DNA of 64,000 nt. Source: Ktedonobacter racemifer DSM 44963 (lineage in GTDB: Bacteria; Chloroflexota; Ktedonobacteria; Ktedonobacterales; Ktedonobacteraceae). The first letter of the stretch is position 1. Every line of letters starts with the position of its first letter. Of this stretch, positions 46,494 through 54,483 are shown one piece after another. The stretch covers positions 620,001-684,000 of the forward strand of contig NZ_ADVG01000002.1 of NCBI RefSeq assembly GCF_000178855.1, written 5' to 3'. A program made the translations under genes and the position numbers. A model generated the notes under the pieces. That model did not search any database. It had not been told where the DNA came from and saw only the letters and a list, made by a program, of their open reading frames with translations.

Positions 46494-48290
46494 ATGGTGA
46501 AAACGAAGGCACCCAAGATCAAGCTACCACCTGACCCTGAGAGTGAAAGTTGGAACAAACTGCCCTGGCGCAAGCTCGAGCAGCATGTTTACCGCCTACA
46601 AAAGCGCATCTTCAAAGCCGAGAGCCGTGGCAACACAAGAGCAGTCCACAAACTACAGAAACTTCTGATGAAATCCAGAGCGACAAGGCTTTTAGCGGTT
46701 CGACGAGTGACCCAAGACAACCAGGGAAAACGCACAGCAGGCATTGACGGAGTAAAATCAGTCAAACCGGCCCAGCGTTTCACTCTGGCTGAACAAATCC
46801 ACCCCAAGCAATGGTCTCAATACAAACCCCAACCAGTGCGAAGGATCTATATTCCCAAGCCTGGAAAGGATGAGAAAAGACCCTTGGGGATTCCCATCAT
46901 GCGAGATCGCTCGCACCAGTGCCTCGTAAAGTTCGCTTTAGAGCCACAATGGGAAGCCAAATTTGAACCCAATAGCTTTGGTTTCCGCCCTGGACGTTCC
47001 TGTCATGATGCAATTCAAACCATTCACACCAATATCTGCACACAGGCAAAGTATGTCCTGGATGCCGATATTAAAGGAGCATTTGATCATATTGATCATC
47101 AGGCACTTCTCGCCAAACTCGACACCTATCCCGCAGTAAGGCTGCTTGTGAAAGCTTGGCTCAAAGCGGGAATCATTGATAATGGCATATTTGACGAGAC
47201 CCGGAAAGGAACCCCGCAGGGGGGAGTCATCTCACCATTACTTATGAATATCGCGCTTCATGGTATGGAAACGGACTTGATAGCGGTCTACCGGTGGAAG
47301 GAGGGACGACCCAAATTTGTCCGCTACGCCGATGATCTGGTGGTTTTCCATCCCAAGCTCGAAGGCGTCGAAAAAGCAAAAGAAATCCTTTCGGAATGGT
47401 TACAGCGCATTGGACTAGAACTCAAGCCGAGCAAGACACGGATCACGCACACCTTGATGGAATATCAGGGAAAAACGGGATTTGATTTCCTTGGTTTCAC
47501 CATACGCCAGTATCCGATGGGGAAAACACACACCGGAAAGCGGCCTAATGGTCAACCACTTGGCTTCAAGACACTCATCAGACCCAGTAAGGAAGCGATT
47601 GCGCACCATGTGAAAGAAACGCATCGTCTGGTAGCAGAGCACCGGAGCATGAAACAGGAAAAGCTCATTAAAGAGTTGAACCCGGTCATTTACGGATGGG
47701 CAAACTACTACCGAAGCATCTGTGCAAGAAGGGCATTCAAGCACTGCGACATGGTACTTTTTCGACAACTGGAAAGATGGGCGAATCGCAGGCACCCAAA
47801 CAAAAATCGACACTGGATTATGCAAAAGTATTGGAAAGTGGATGAAGGAAAGGGATGGATCTTCCGAACCCCCGACCTACAACTACGAAACCACCAACAA
47901 ACATACATCCGGCGTCATGTAAAAGTGAAAGGAACTGCCAGCCCATATGACGGAAATCTTCTTTACTGGAGCCAGCGACTCAAGAAACACCCGCTTCTTA
48001 ACGGAGTTAAAGCAAAACTTTTACAGAAGCAAGAGGGAAAATGCCGTTGGTGTGGACTGTACTTCAAAGATGAAGACCTCATAGAGATCGATCACATTAC
48101 CCCGAAAAGTGAAGGAGGCGGAGAGGAATTGAGCAACAAGTTCGCTCTCCATCGTCATTGCCACGACGAGCGCCACTCGAAAAAGGCCAACGGTACCTAC
48201 GACAAAGGCCATGTTACTGAGGAGCCGTGTGACGGGAAACTGTCAAGCACGGTTTTGAAGACGAGTAGGAGTGGTGACACTCATGCTTAG
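46494..48290 (+). CDS. ltrA: Group II intron-encoded protein: RT, maturase, HNH endonuclease
   Basis: 598 residues, identical to the copy-1 protein except one noticed position ('DLIAVYRW' here, near 47287). RT (YADD in 'VRYADDLVVF'), maturase and HNH domains are complete. The last about 30 residues ('EEPCDGKLSSTVLKTSRSG') are translated from domains V and VI themselves, so ribosome passage and ribozyme folding compete for the same RNA. Confidence 0.93.
   Translation: MVKTKAPKIKLPPDPESESWNKLPWRKLEQHVYRLQKRIFKAESRGNTRAVHKLQKLLMKSRATRLLAVRRVTQDNQGKRTAGIDGVKSVKPAQRFTLAEQIHPKQWSQYKPQPVRRIYIPKPGKDEKRPLGIPIMRDRSHQCLVKFALEPQWEAKFEPNSFGFRPGRSCHDAIQTIHTNICTQAKYVLDADIKGAFDHIDHQALLAKLDTYPAVRLLVKAWLKAGIIDNGIFDETRKGTPQGGVISPLLMNIALHGMETDLIAVYRWKEGRPKFVRYADDLVVFHPKLEGVEKAKEILSEWLQRIGLELKPSKTRITHTLMEYQGKTGFDFLGFTIRQYPMGKTHTGKRPNGQPLGFKTLIRPSKEAIAHHVKETHRLVAEHRSMKQEKLIKELNPVIYGWANYYRSICARRAFKHCDMVLFRQLERWANRRHPNKNRHWIMQKYWKVDEGKGWIFRTPDLQLRNHQQTYIRRHVKVKGTASPYDGNLLYWSQRLKKHPLLNGVKAKLLQKQEGKCRWCGLYFKDEDLIEIDHITPKSEGGGEELSNKFALHRHCHDERHSKKANGTYDKGHVTEEPCDGKLSSTVLKTSRSGDTHA
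48222..48255 (+). ncRNA. Group II intron domain V, copy 2
   Basis: 34-nt catalytic hairpin, GAGCCGTGTGACGGGAAAC... closing with CACGGTTT. Followed by domain VI: AAGAC/GTTTT and GAGT/GCTT stems, GAGTG-GTGA-CACTC tip and branch A48289. Confidence 0.88.
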
Positions 48291-48297
48291 TTTTAAC

Positions 48298-48840
48298 AAC
48301 AAAGAACGCTCACGACTCCAAAGCCATCTGAGCAAGCACGAGCGCTTTACCTCCCCTCGCTTAGAACGCCTGACGAATAAGCGTACATGCAAGATCGACC
48401 ACTACTTACATACGCAAAGCCATCGCATCATAGAACGGTTGGTCGAGGAAGGCATCGGAACGCTGGTCATTGGCAAAAATGATGGATGGAAGCAAGAAGC
48501 GAACATGGGGCGCAGGACCAATCAGCAGTTTGTGCAACTCCCCTTTGCGCGTTTTATTGACATGCTGATCTACAAGGCTGAGTTGGTTGGCATACGCGTC
48601 ATCCCCCAAGAAGAAAGCCACACCAGCAAGTGCAGCTTTCTTGACCTTGAACCCATCTGCCATCATGAGCGCTATGTGGGCAAGCGAGTCAAACGAGGTT
48701 TGTTCCGTACGAACACGGGGAGGCACATCAATGCGGATGTGAATGGCAGTCTCAATATCATTCGAAAAGCAATCCCTGAATCCTTCGGGCAGGGGATAGA
48801 GGGCGTGGCAGTCCGTCCAGTAGGTGCTCCTACATACTGA
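48298..48840 (+). CDS. tnpB: TnpB, 3' exon (IS607-type element)
   Basis: 180 codons plus stop after the intron: 'NKERSRLQSHLSKHERFTS', 'RIIERLVEEGIGTLVIGKN', 'QEESHTSKCSFLDLEPI', 'RRTGRHINADVNGSLNIIRK'-like end with the RuvC-III Asp in 'NADVNGS'. The zinc finger found in many TnpBs is absent. The usual RuvC-II Glu position reads GKN, and the Glu of 'EESHTSK' may substitute, as proposed for rearranged TnpB active sites. An upstream ATG inside the intron end (MVTLML...) is probably not used. Confidence 0.85.
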   Translation, partial: NKERSRLQSHLSKHERFTSPRLERLTNKRTCKIDHYLHTQSHRIIERLVEEGIGTLVIGKNDGWKQEANMGRRTNQQFVQLPFARFIDMLIYKAELVGIRVIPQEESHTSKCSFLDLEPICHHERYVGKRVKRGLFRTNTGRHINADVNGSLNIIRKAIPESFGQGIEGVAVRPVGAPTY

Positions 48841-48949
48841 GCAATGCTTGTCATTGTTTAGGTGAACTGTGACATAATACTTTCTTAGAAAGCACGCCGC
48901 CTGTGATGACATAACGCGCTTTCGCACATCCACTGCTTAGGAGCATCAA

Positions 48950-50032
48950 ATGACGAATTCCCACTATACAGTCTATGTTGGCAGCTATGCCACTGCCGAT
49001 GCAACCGGCATTCATGCCTTTACCTTTGACACGACAACTGGAGCATTGATGGCCAAAGGGTCCTCTGCTGGCATTGTGCATCCATCCTTTATTCTCGCTC
49101 ACCCCAACCGGCGCTGGCTCTATGCGGTAAGCGAACAAAGTGAACAGGTAGATGGCAAGGCCGGCTCGGTCTGGGGGCTGGCACTGGACAATATCGGCGC
49201 GCAGGCGACTTCGCCCCTCTTGAACAGCCAGGCCAGTGGTGGCAACTGGCCCTGTCACCTGGCGCTGGATGCCAGCGGCAAGTGGCTGGTCGTATCCAAC
49301 TATGGCAGCGGAACGGTCGCTGTCTTTCCCATTCAGGATGACGGCAGTCTTGGCGCAATGAGCGAGCATATCCAACACCATGGGAGCGGGCCAAATCCAG
49401 AGCGACAGGAGGGTCCACATGCGCACTCGGCGACCTTTACGCCTGATAACCGCTTTCTGATCGTGGCAGACCTGGGAATTGATCAGCTTGTCATCTATGC
49501 CTTTGATCCTGTTAAAGGAACTCTCAAAGCGCACGCACAGGTTCACGCCCGGCCTGGAGCCGGTCCTCGCCATATGGCTTTTCATCCCCAATATCCACAG
49601 CTCGCGGTCGCATGCGAATTAGACAACACCGTAGTCATCTACGACTACACCGTGGAAGACTGTCACCTCGAAGCACGCCAGGTACTCGAAACGCTACCGC
49701 CAGGCACCCCTGAGAGTGCGGTTGCCGATATTCACTTTGCCCCCTCAGGCGAATGGCTCTATGTCTCGAATCGAGGCCATAATAGTATCGCAGCTTTTGC
49801 CGTTGCCCCAGATGGAGAGTGGCCGCGCCTGGCAACTGCGCCCACGGGCGGCGATTGGCCGCGCAACTTCGCCATCACGCCCAACGGGCGGTTCTTGCTG
49901 GTCGCGAACCAGTATAGCGGCGAGATCACGGTCCTCCCCGTAGTAGAGAGCGAACAAGCCCTCGGAGAACCCGTGGTCAGAGTTGCCATTCCAGGGGCCT
50001 CGTGCATACAATTTGTGAGCAGAAAGAGCTAG
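48950..50032 (+). CDS. pgl: Lactonase family protein (6-phosphogluconolactonase-like, YbhE type)
   Basis: 360 residues with the seven-bladed beta-propeller pattern of the lactonase (PF10282) family: 'YVGSYATADATGIHAFTFD', 'HPSFILAHPNRRWLYAVSE', 'GPHAHSATFTPDNRFLIVADLGIDQ', 'GPRHMAFHPQYPQLAVACEL'. It would hydrolyse 6-phosphogluconolactone in the pentose phosphate pathway or a similar lactone. TAGGAG precedes the ATG. No signal peptide. It starts about 50 nt after the IS607-type element. Confidence 0.87.
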   Translation: MTNSHYTVYVGSYATADATGIHAFTFDTTTGALMAKGSSAGIVHPSFILAHPNRRWLYAVSEQSEQVDGKAGSVWGLALDNIGAQATSPLLNSQASGGNWPCHLALDASGKWLVVSNYGSGTVAVFPIQDDGSLGAMSEHIQHHGSGPNPERQEGPHAHSATFTPDNRFLIVADLGIDQLVIYAFDPVKGTLKAHAQVHARPGAGPRHMAFHPQYPQLAVACELDNTVVIYDYTVEDCHLEARQVLETLPPGTPESAVADIHFAPSGEWLYVSNRGHNSIAAFAVAPDGEWPRLATAPTGGDWPRNFAITPNGRFLLVANQYSGEITVLPVVESEQALGEPVVRVAIPGASCIQFVSRKS

Positions 50033-50071
50033 ATTATGCGAGTTTGGCCGATTTGTTGTAATATCTCCTGG

Positions 50072-50285
50072 TTAAAGTTGTGTCCAGCCCGCGATGGCGA
50101 GGGGACCCGAAAGATAGAGCATCGAGGTCTTATAAGTAGCAAACGTGGTGACAATGGTATTGGTTTCAGGTGACAGGATGCTCATGGTATTGGTCACGCT
50201 CCCGTTTGAGTAATTGCCGTCCGCGCTGGAGAGGTTGACCAGCCAATGTTCGGAGCGCGAGAGGTTGCCCAGGGCGTGTTATGGT
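50072..50285 (-). pseudogene. C-terminal fragment of an unknown protein
   Basis: About 68 codons in frame to a stop at 50072: 'ALGNLSRSEHWLVNLSSADG', then 'NYSNGSVTNTMSILSPETNT', then 'IVTTFATYKTSMLYLSGPLA'. An in-frame TAA lies just upstream and no start is evident. Composition (Ser/Thr/Asn-rich) suggests a secreted or surface protein. The rest of the 400-nt intergenic region to 50435 holds nothing else recognisable apart from the promoter of the next gene. Confidence 0.4.
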
Positions 50286-50435
50286 CTAATCCTATATTGC
50301 ACATTGTTCATGGGGAAGGCTCGCGTGAGACCTGAACCACTCTTTCTTCCTGATGGGCAGATCGAGCAAATGGGCACGTGTTAAAATGGGGAGAGGAAAT
50401 CCAATATCCAGGAGATAGATAAGGAGATACAGAGC

Positions 50436-50846
50436 ATGAATGATACTGAGTTCATTGAGCGCAATCAAAAAGTTGTCGAGGAATTTCGCGCTAATAGTGG
50501 AAAGGTCCCAGGTTGGGCACCTTTGATCCTCATTACAACAAAGGGGGCGAAATCAGGCCAGGAGCGTATCTATCCGTTAATGTCAGTTCCTTATGGGGAT
50601 ACCTATCTTGCGGTCGCCTCCAAGGGAGGCTCACCGAAGCATCCTCTATGGTATCACAATCTCATGGCACATTCCAATATCACGGTTGAGGTTGGAAGTG
50701 AGAAGTTTCCTGCCAGGGCCAGGTTGCTCAGTGGCGATGAGCGGGCGCAGGCCTTCGCGAAGGCAATCTCGGTCTTTCCCCCTTACGGCGAATATCAGAA
50801 GAAGACCGCCCGCGAGATCCCCGTTTTCCTGCTCGAGCGCATCTAA
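50436..50846 (+). CDS. Deazaflavin (F420)-dependent nitroreductase-family protein, copy 3
   Basis: 136 residues. Ddn/DUF385 family: 'WAPLILITTKGAKSGQERIYPLM', 'HPLWYHNLMAHSNITVEVGSEKFPARARLL', 'FPPYGEYQKKTAREIPVFLLE'. It belongs to a different branch from copies 1 and 2, closer to the canonical Ddn-like proteins. The probable role is F420H2-dependent reduction of quinone-like or nitro substrates. AGGAGATACAG precedes the start. Convergent with the FrnE-like gene across a terminator. Confidence 0.85.
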   Translation: MNDTEFIERNQKVVEEFRANSGKVPGWAPLILITTKGAKSGQERIYPLMSVPYGDTYLAVASKGGSPKHPLWYHNLMAHSNITVEVGSEKFPARARLLSGDERAQAFAKAISVFPPYGEYQKKTAREIPVFLLERI

Positions 50847-50897
50847 TCGCAGCAAAAGCATGTTGAGAATACTTGCCACTATCCACTCGTGAAGGAA

Positions 50898-50937
50898 GGC
50901 ATGGGCTTTTGCGCGATCTTTATACAAAGCCCATGCC
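50898..50937. terminator. Bidirectional terminator
   Basis: GGCATGGGCTTT, 16-nt loop, AAAGCCCATGCC, between convergent genes ending at 50846 and 50951. Confidence 0.65.
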
Positions 50938-50950
50938 TCCTCTTAAGCTC

Positions 50951-51664
50951 TTAGTCGTTCTGGGGAATGGCGCAATTGTCGCCTTCACAGACGCCCGCGT
51001 CCTGCGTGCTTCCGCTGAGATTGATAAGTGGATGGGACTCGGACCACGCCTTCATGAGCACCTCCGCAAATACCTGGCTCGGCTGCGCGCCGGAGACCCC
51101 ATACTTCTCATCAATGGCGAAGAAAGGAACACCCTGAATGCCAAACATACTGCCACGCTGGAAGTCCGCCTTTACCTCGTCGGCATAGGCATCGCTCTCA
51201 AGCGCCCCCTGCAGCTCATCGGCATCGAGACCAATCTCGGTCCCCAGGCGCACAAGCTCATTAATGTCGGAGACCGCCGCGCCCTCGGTAAAGTGCGCTT
51301 TGAGCAAGCGCTCTTTGGCCTCATCCTGGAGGTTCTTGTGAGCCGCGAAATGGATCAGGCGGTGCGCGTCAAAGGTGTTGTCGTAGATGGCAGTGTCTAG
51401 ATGATACTCCAGACCAGCTTCGGCGGCGACCTGTGTCACGCGCTCGTTCATAACCTTTACCTTCTCGGGTCCACCAAACTTCTTCGCGAGGGCCTCGCCT
51501 GTTGTTTGCTTCGAGTCGCGGGGGGCGTTGGGGTCAAGCTGATAGCTGCGCCAGATAATATCAACCTGCTCGCGCTGTGGAAACTCTGCCAGCGCGGCCT
51601 CAAAGTGTCGCTTCCCAATGTAGCACCAGGGGCAGGCAACATCGGACCAGATTTCAACCTTCAT
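50951..51664 (-). CDS. DsbA-family oxidoreductase (FrnE-like)
   Basis: 237 residues with the active site 'DVACPWCYIGKRHFE' (CPWC) near residue 10 and the cis-Pro loop 'GIQGVPFFAIDEKYGVSGAQP'. No signal peptide, so it acts in the cytosol like FrnE of Deinococcus or polyketide-cluster FrnE. A C-terminal 'CEGDNC' offers a second Cys pair. Role: thiol-disulfide exchange or isomerisation, perhaps oxidative-stress tolerance. Monocistronic. Confidence 0.87.
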   Translation of the reverse strand: MKVEIWSDVACPWCYIGKRHFEAALAEFPQREQVDIIWRSYQLDPNAPRDSKQTTGEALAKKFGGPEKVKVMNERVTQVAAEAGLEYHLDTAIYDNTFDAHRLIHFAAHKNLQDEAKERLLKAHFTEGAAVSDINELVRLGTEIGLDADELQGALESDAYADEVKADFQRGSMFGIQGVPFFAIDEKYGVSGAQPSQVFAEVLMKAWSESHPLINLSGSTQDAGVCEGDNCAIPQND

Positions 51665-51821
51665 GGATGGTTCTCTCCCTTATTCTTGTGCGCGCCCCCG
51701 AATGTGAGCAGGGTGACGCGCTTCATAATAACATTGCTCTATAAATAGCGTACTCTGCCATATAAGAACAATCGCCAGCGAAAAAATCTTCCCCGAAGAA
51801 CCTTCGTGCCTGCGGCACTCA

Positions 51822-51884
51822 GGAGTAAAGAAGGTGTGTGTGGGAAACGGCTTTGCCGTTTCCCACACACACCTTCTTTACTCC
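51822..51884. terminator. 63-nt perfect palindrome, 30-bp arms and TTT loop
   Basis: Bases 51822-51851 are exactly complementary to 51855-51884. Smaller hairpins flank it: GTGCC-TGC-GGCAC (about 51806-51818) and GGCTCGC-TGC-GCGAGCC (about 51887-51904). It sits upstream of the FrnE-like gene start, in a 690-nt non-coding region before UPF0158, so a role as terminator is less obvious than for the other hairpins; a small RNA or repeat element is also possible. Confidence 0.5.
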
Positions 51885-52134
51885 AAGGCTCGCTGCGCGA
51901 GCCGGGGCAAGAGCCAGAAGAAACTTGGCAGACAGCCCTTGAATACATACTGCAGTGTTTGCAAAAAAGCAAATCTGGGTCTATACTAATAATGTCCCAA
52001 TAAAGAGACGCGTCAATATTGGAAGGCCGTCTTTGCTATGTGGTTTGCGCCAATGAAAGTTGCGCAAGAAACACCGCCAACAAAGATGCATTTCTCTGCA
52101 GTGTCTCTTAAACTTTCACGACTGAGAGAAATGA

Positions 52135-52182
52135 GTTAAAGCCGAGTGCTTACCAGATATCGGGCAGCATCTCGGCTTTAAC
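52135..52182. terminator. Hairpin with 12-bp arms
   Basis: GTTAAAGCCGAG, 24-nt loop, CTCGGCTTTAAC followed by ATTTTTGG. It lies 170 nt upstream of the UPF0158 gene and may end a transcript coming from the left. Confidence 0.45.
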
Positions 52183-52351
52183 ATTTTTGGCAGGATTTCC
52201 CCATGTAGTAGACATCGCCATAATCACACGTTTCAAATCACCTTCAAGACCCCATCCCACATATAGACACATGTGATATCCGCAAATTGCAATTGTGCCT
52301 AGCATTTCGCACATGTAGAACAGCAAAAAATAGCAGGAGGAGATCTCAGCT

Positions 52352-52792
52352 ATGGCAATCCTTCCCAATGGCAAACCCATCGATATGGATATGCTGGAAG
52401 TAGCAATAGAAGATAGCGACCTGAGTCATATGTATTACCTCAACAAGGTCACGGGCGAAGTGCTCTTCTGGTCAGAAGATGACGATGAGGAAGAGCAAGA
52501 AAAAATGGCGGCAGAGGTCGATGGAAGCAACGACTATGAGCGCATTGACCGTATCCCCTCCTCTGAGGCCTATCAATGGATGGCCGATTTCGTGGATGAG
52601 ATAGTCGCACCCAAAGACGAACGTGCCGCCGAAAATTTAGCCATTGCTTTGAGTGGGAAAGGCGCGTTCAGGCGCTTTAAAGATGTGTTAGCGACAAGGG
52701 GAAGCAAGTGGCAGCAAGCCTGGTATGACTGGAGGGAGCAGCGGATCAACGAAGCAGTGGAGACATGGCTCAAGGACATATTTGAGCAGTAA
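52352..52792 (+). CDS. UPF0158 family protein
   Basis: 146 residues, acidic. It matches UPF0158 by 'MYYLNKVTGEVLFWSEDD', 'YERIDRIPSSEAYQWMADFV', 'GKGAFRRFKDVLA' and 'WYDWREQRINEAVETWL'. The family's function is unknown. GGAGGAG precedes the ATG. It lies 89 nt upstream of jetA on the same strand; it is not a known Wadjet component, so it is probably an independent neighbour. Confidence 0.8.
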   Translation: MAILPNGKPIDMDMLEVAIEDSDLSHMYYLNKVTGEVLFWSEDDDEEEQEKMAAEVDGSNDYERIDRIPSSEAYQWMADFVDEIVAPKDERAAENLAIALSGKGAFRRFKDVLATRGSKWQQAWYDWREQRINEAVETWLKDIFEQ

Positions 52793-52881
52793 AAGATTGT
52801 GCTGGATATGCATAGACATGTGTGATAGAATAGCCGAAATGGGGCAATAGAGCCAGAGATAGATAGAAGAGTTTGGAGCCA

Positions 52882-54456
52882 ATGAATACGACTGAAGGTC
52901 TTCCCACTTCTCCCGCATTTAATATCACAGATCGCTTGCCGATCTTTAGCTATCTTGTCAGTTCCAATCGCATTCGCTGGTATCGCACAATTATGCGCAC
53001 CTTCCTCCAACAGCATCGTGAGTTTTATAGCTATCAGCTCACGATACAGGAGATTCGTGACGCAGTCCGTGCCGCCTTCGATCCTGAATATACACTTGAA
53101 CAATGCCAGAATGACCTGGTGGCACTGAAAGAGTGGGGCAATATAACGACCATCTACGACTCCAGTCGCGCCTCCTCTATCGCCAGCTTCCTCTCACCCG
53201 CCCTGCTCTACCAGGCCACGCCCGAGGCTATCGCCATCGAGACATTTCTCGATGAGCAACATCGTGCCAGCGCCGCCAGAGGTTCGCTGCGCCAGGGCGA
53301 TCTTCCGCGCCTGTGGGCCTCTCTCCAGTCTATCGATGACGCCCTGCAAAGCTCTGGCCTGGATCTGGACTCAACCCGTGGACGCGAGCTCGCAGAGGAA
53401 TGGCAACGCGCCTTTGAGGTCTGGAACACGATGGCACGCGAGGCCGCGCAATATCTTGCGACGATGATCAGTGCCGCTCAACAGGCTCGCCCTGACCTGG
53501 AAGCATTTCAGCTCTATAAGTCGGCGGTTGTCGCCTACGTGCATGGCTTTGCTCAGGCCTTAACCCAATATAGCAGACGCATCCGCGAGCAGCTCTCTAT
53601 GTGGAGAGCAACGGGTAAACAATCAGCACTGATCGATATTGTTGCCCGCTACCTTGAGCCGCCCACGCCGACCGCCGAGAGCAGGCGTGCCCCCGAAGAG
53701 TTGCGGCAGGAGGCCAGCAACCAGGTCGAGGCCTTGCAAAACTGGTTCGCCGAGGGGAAGAACGCCGATTCCTTCCGCCGCAACGCCCTCGCCGAGGTTG
53801 ATAAGGTCGTGCGGCGCGCTTCGACACTGGCTGCAAGCGCTCGTCCCAACGCCAACTACGCCACGCACCTGGATACACTGGCACGACATTTGCTCACGAC
53901 CCGCGATGGCGAGACAGCCCAGCAATTGTTCTCTGTCGCCTTCGCCAATCACCTGCCAGTCCACCTGCCTGAGAGCTTCGCTGGTGACCCAAGCGCGACC
54001 TATGATTCCCAGCAGCCCAACGTCTGGCAAGAGGCTCCTGCCGTGACCCTCTACTTGCGGCCGGTGAATCGCAGCTTTCGCGGCAATCCAGCCCTGGAAG
54101 ATCCCATCATCGATAACCAGACCATTATCCGTGATCTCGTGATACAGCATGAGACACGGCTACAAGAACAGCGAGCACGCATTGCCCATCTCTTCGCCAC
54201 CGATACACTGGACCTTGGCGCGCTTACCCATGTGAGCGTGGATGACCGCACTGTGCTCACCGAGATCATTGATGCCTGCCAGGGGCATACCTCCCATCAG
54301 TATCGCGCCCTCGATAGCTCCATCATTACACTATTGAATCCAGACGAGCGGATCTACACGCTTCTCCACGCCGACGATGGTACCCTGTTCCTCCCACGCT
54401 ATCGTCTGTCACGCCAACAAGCAAGTGTACTGCAGGCGCAGAGAAAGCTGGTATAA
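52882..54456 (+). CDS. jetA: Wadjet type I protein JetA (TIGR02677 family)
   Basis: 524 residues from ATG 52882, chosen because GGAG lies 5 nt upstream; TTG 52873 is possible. The N-terminus 'LPIFSYLVSSNRIRWYRTIMRTFLQQHREF' and 'LVALKEWGNITTIYDSSRASSIASFL' match the TIGR02677 kleisin-like subunit. In Wadjet, JetA dimerises like MukF and bridges the JetC heads. Long helical middle and C-terminal winged-helix-like end ('YTLLHADDGTLFLPRYRLS'). First of four genes in order jetA-B-C-D. Confidence 0.88.
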   Translation: MNTTEGLPTSPAFNITDRLPIFSYLVSSNRIRWYRTIMRTFLQQHREFYSYQLTIQEIRDAVRAAFDPEYTLEQCQNDLVALKEWGNITTIYDSSRASSIASFLSPALLYQATPEAIAIETFLDEQHRASAARGSLRQGDLPRLWASLQSIDDALQSSGLDLDSTRGRELAEEWQRAFEVWNTMAREAAQYLATMISAAQQARPDLEAFQLYKSAVVAYVHGFAQALTQYSRRIREQLSMWRATGKQSALIDIVARYLEPPTPTAESRRAPEELRQEASNQVEALQNWFAEGKNADSFRRNALAEVDKVVRRASTLAASARPNANYATHLDTLARHLLTTRDGETAQQLFSVAFANHLPVHLPESFAGDPSATYDSQQPNVWQEAPAVTLYLRPVNRSFRGNPALEDPIIDNQTIIRDLVIQHETRLQEQRARIAHLFATDTLDLGALTHVSVDDRTVLTEIIDACQGHTSHQYRALDSSIITLLNPDERIYTLLHADDGTLFLPRYRLSRQQASVLQAQRKLV

Positions 54457-54483
54457 AGCAAGCACCCACACAGGATAGAGAGC

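Larger units (their letters stand above)
45879..48297 (+). mobile_element. Group II intron with reverse transcriptase, copy 2 (2,419 nt)
   Basis: Starts GTGCG and ends AAC. The 5' about 615 nt hold ribozyme domains I-III and part of IV, then the RT gene. Domain V is at 48222-48255 and domain VI at 48258-48294, with an unpaired A at 48289, eight bases before the 3' splice site. A GTGCG start, AY end and this branch site are group II hallmarks. It is inserted in the K-S-I-N-Q-x-Y codons of tnpB. Start, domain V and RT resemble cyanobacterial/chloroplast-like introns. Confidence 0.92.
44590..48900 (+). mobile_element. IS607-type element with tnpA, intron-split tnpB
   Basis: Contains a serine recombinase gene (44644-45216) and tnpB (45219-45878 plus 48298-48840) split by a group II intron. 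The two genes are 2 nt apart. IS607 elements lack terminal inverted repeats, so the ends given are approximate. Unlike the copy in the kinase, all parts seem intact. Confidence 0.75.

Noticed and set aside
48271..48297. ATG near 48271 as the start of a separate protein
   Set aside because: These codons are intron domain VI; the protein sequence that follows is a TnpB 3' exon that joins exactly to the 5' exon after splicing.
50033..50435. Functional gene on the minus strand at 50072-50285
   Set aside because: In-frame stop just upstream and no start codon with a ribosome site; kept only as a fragment.
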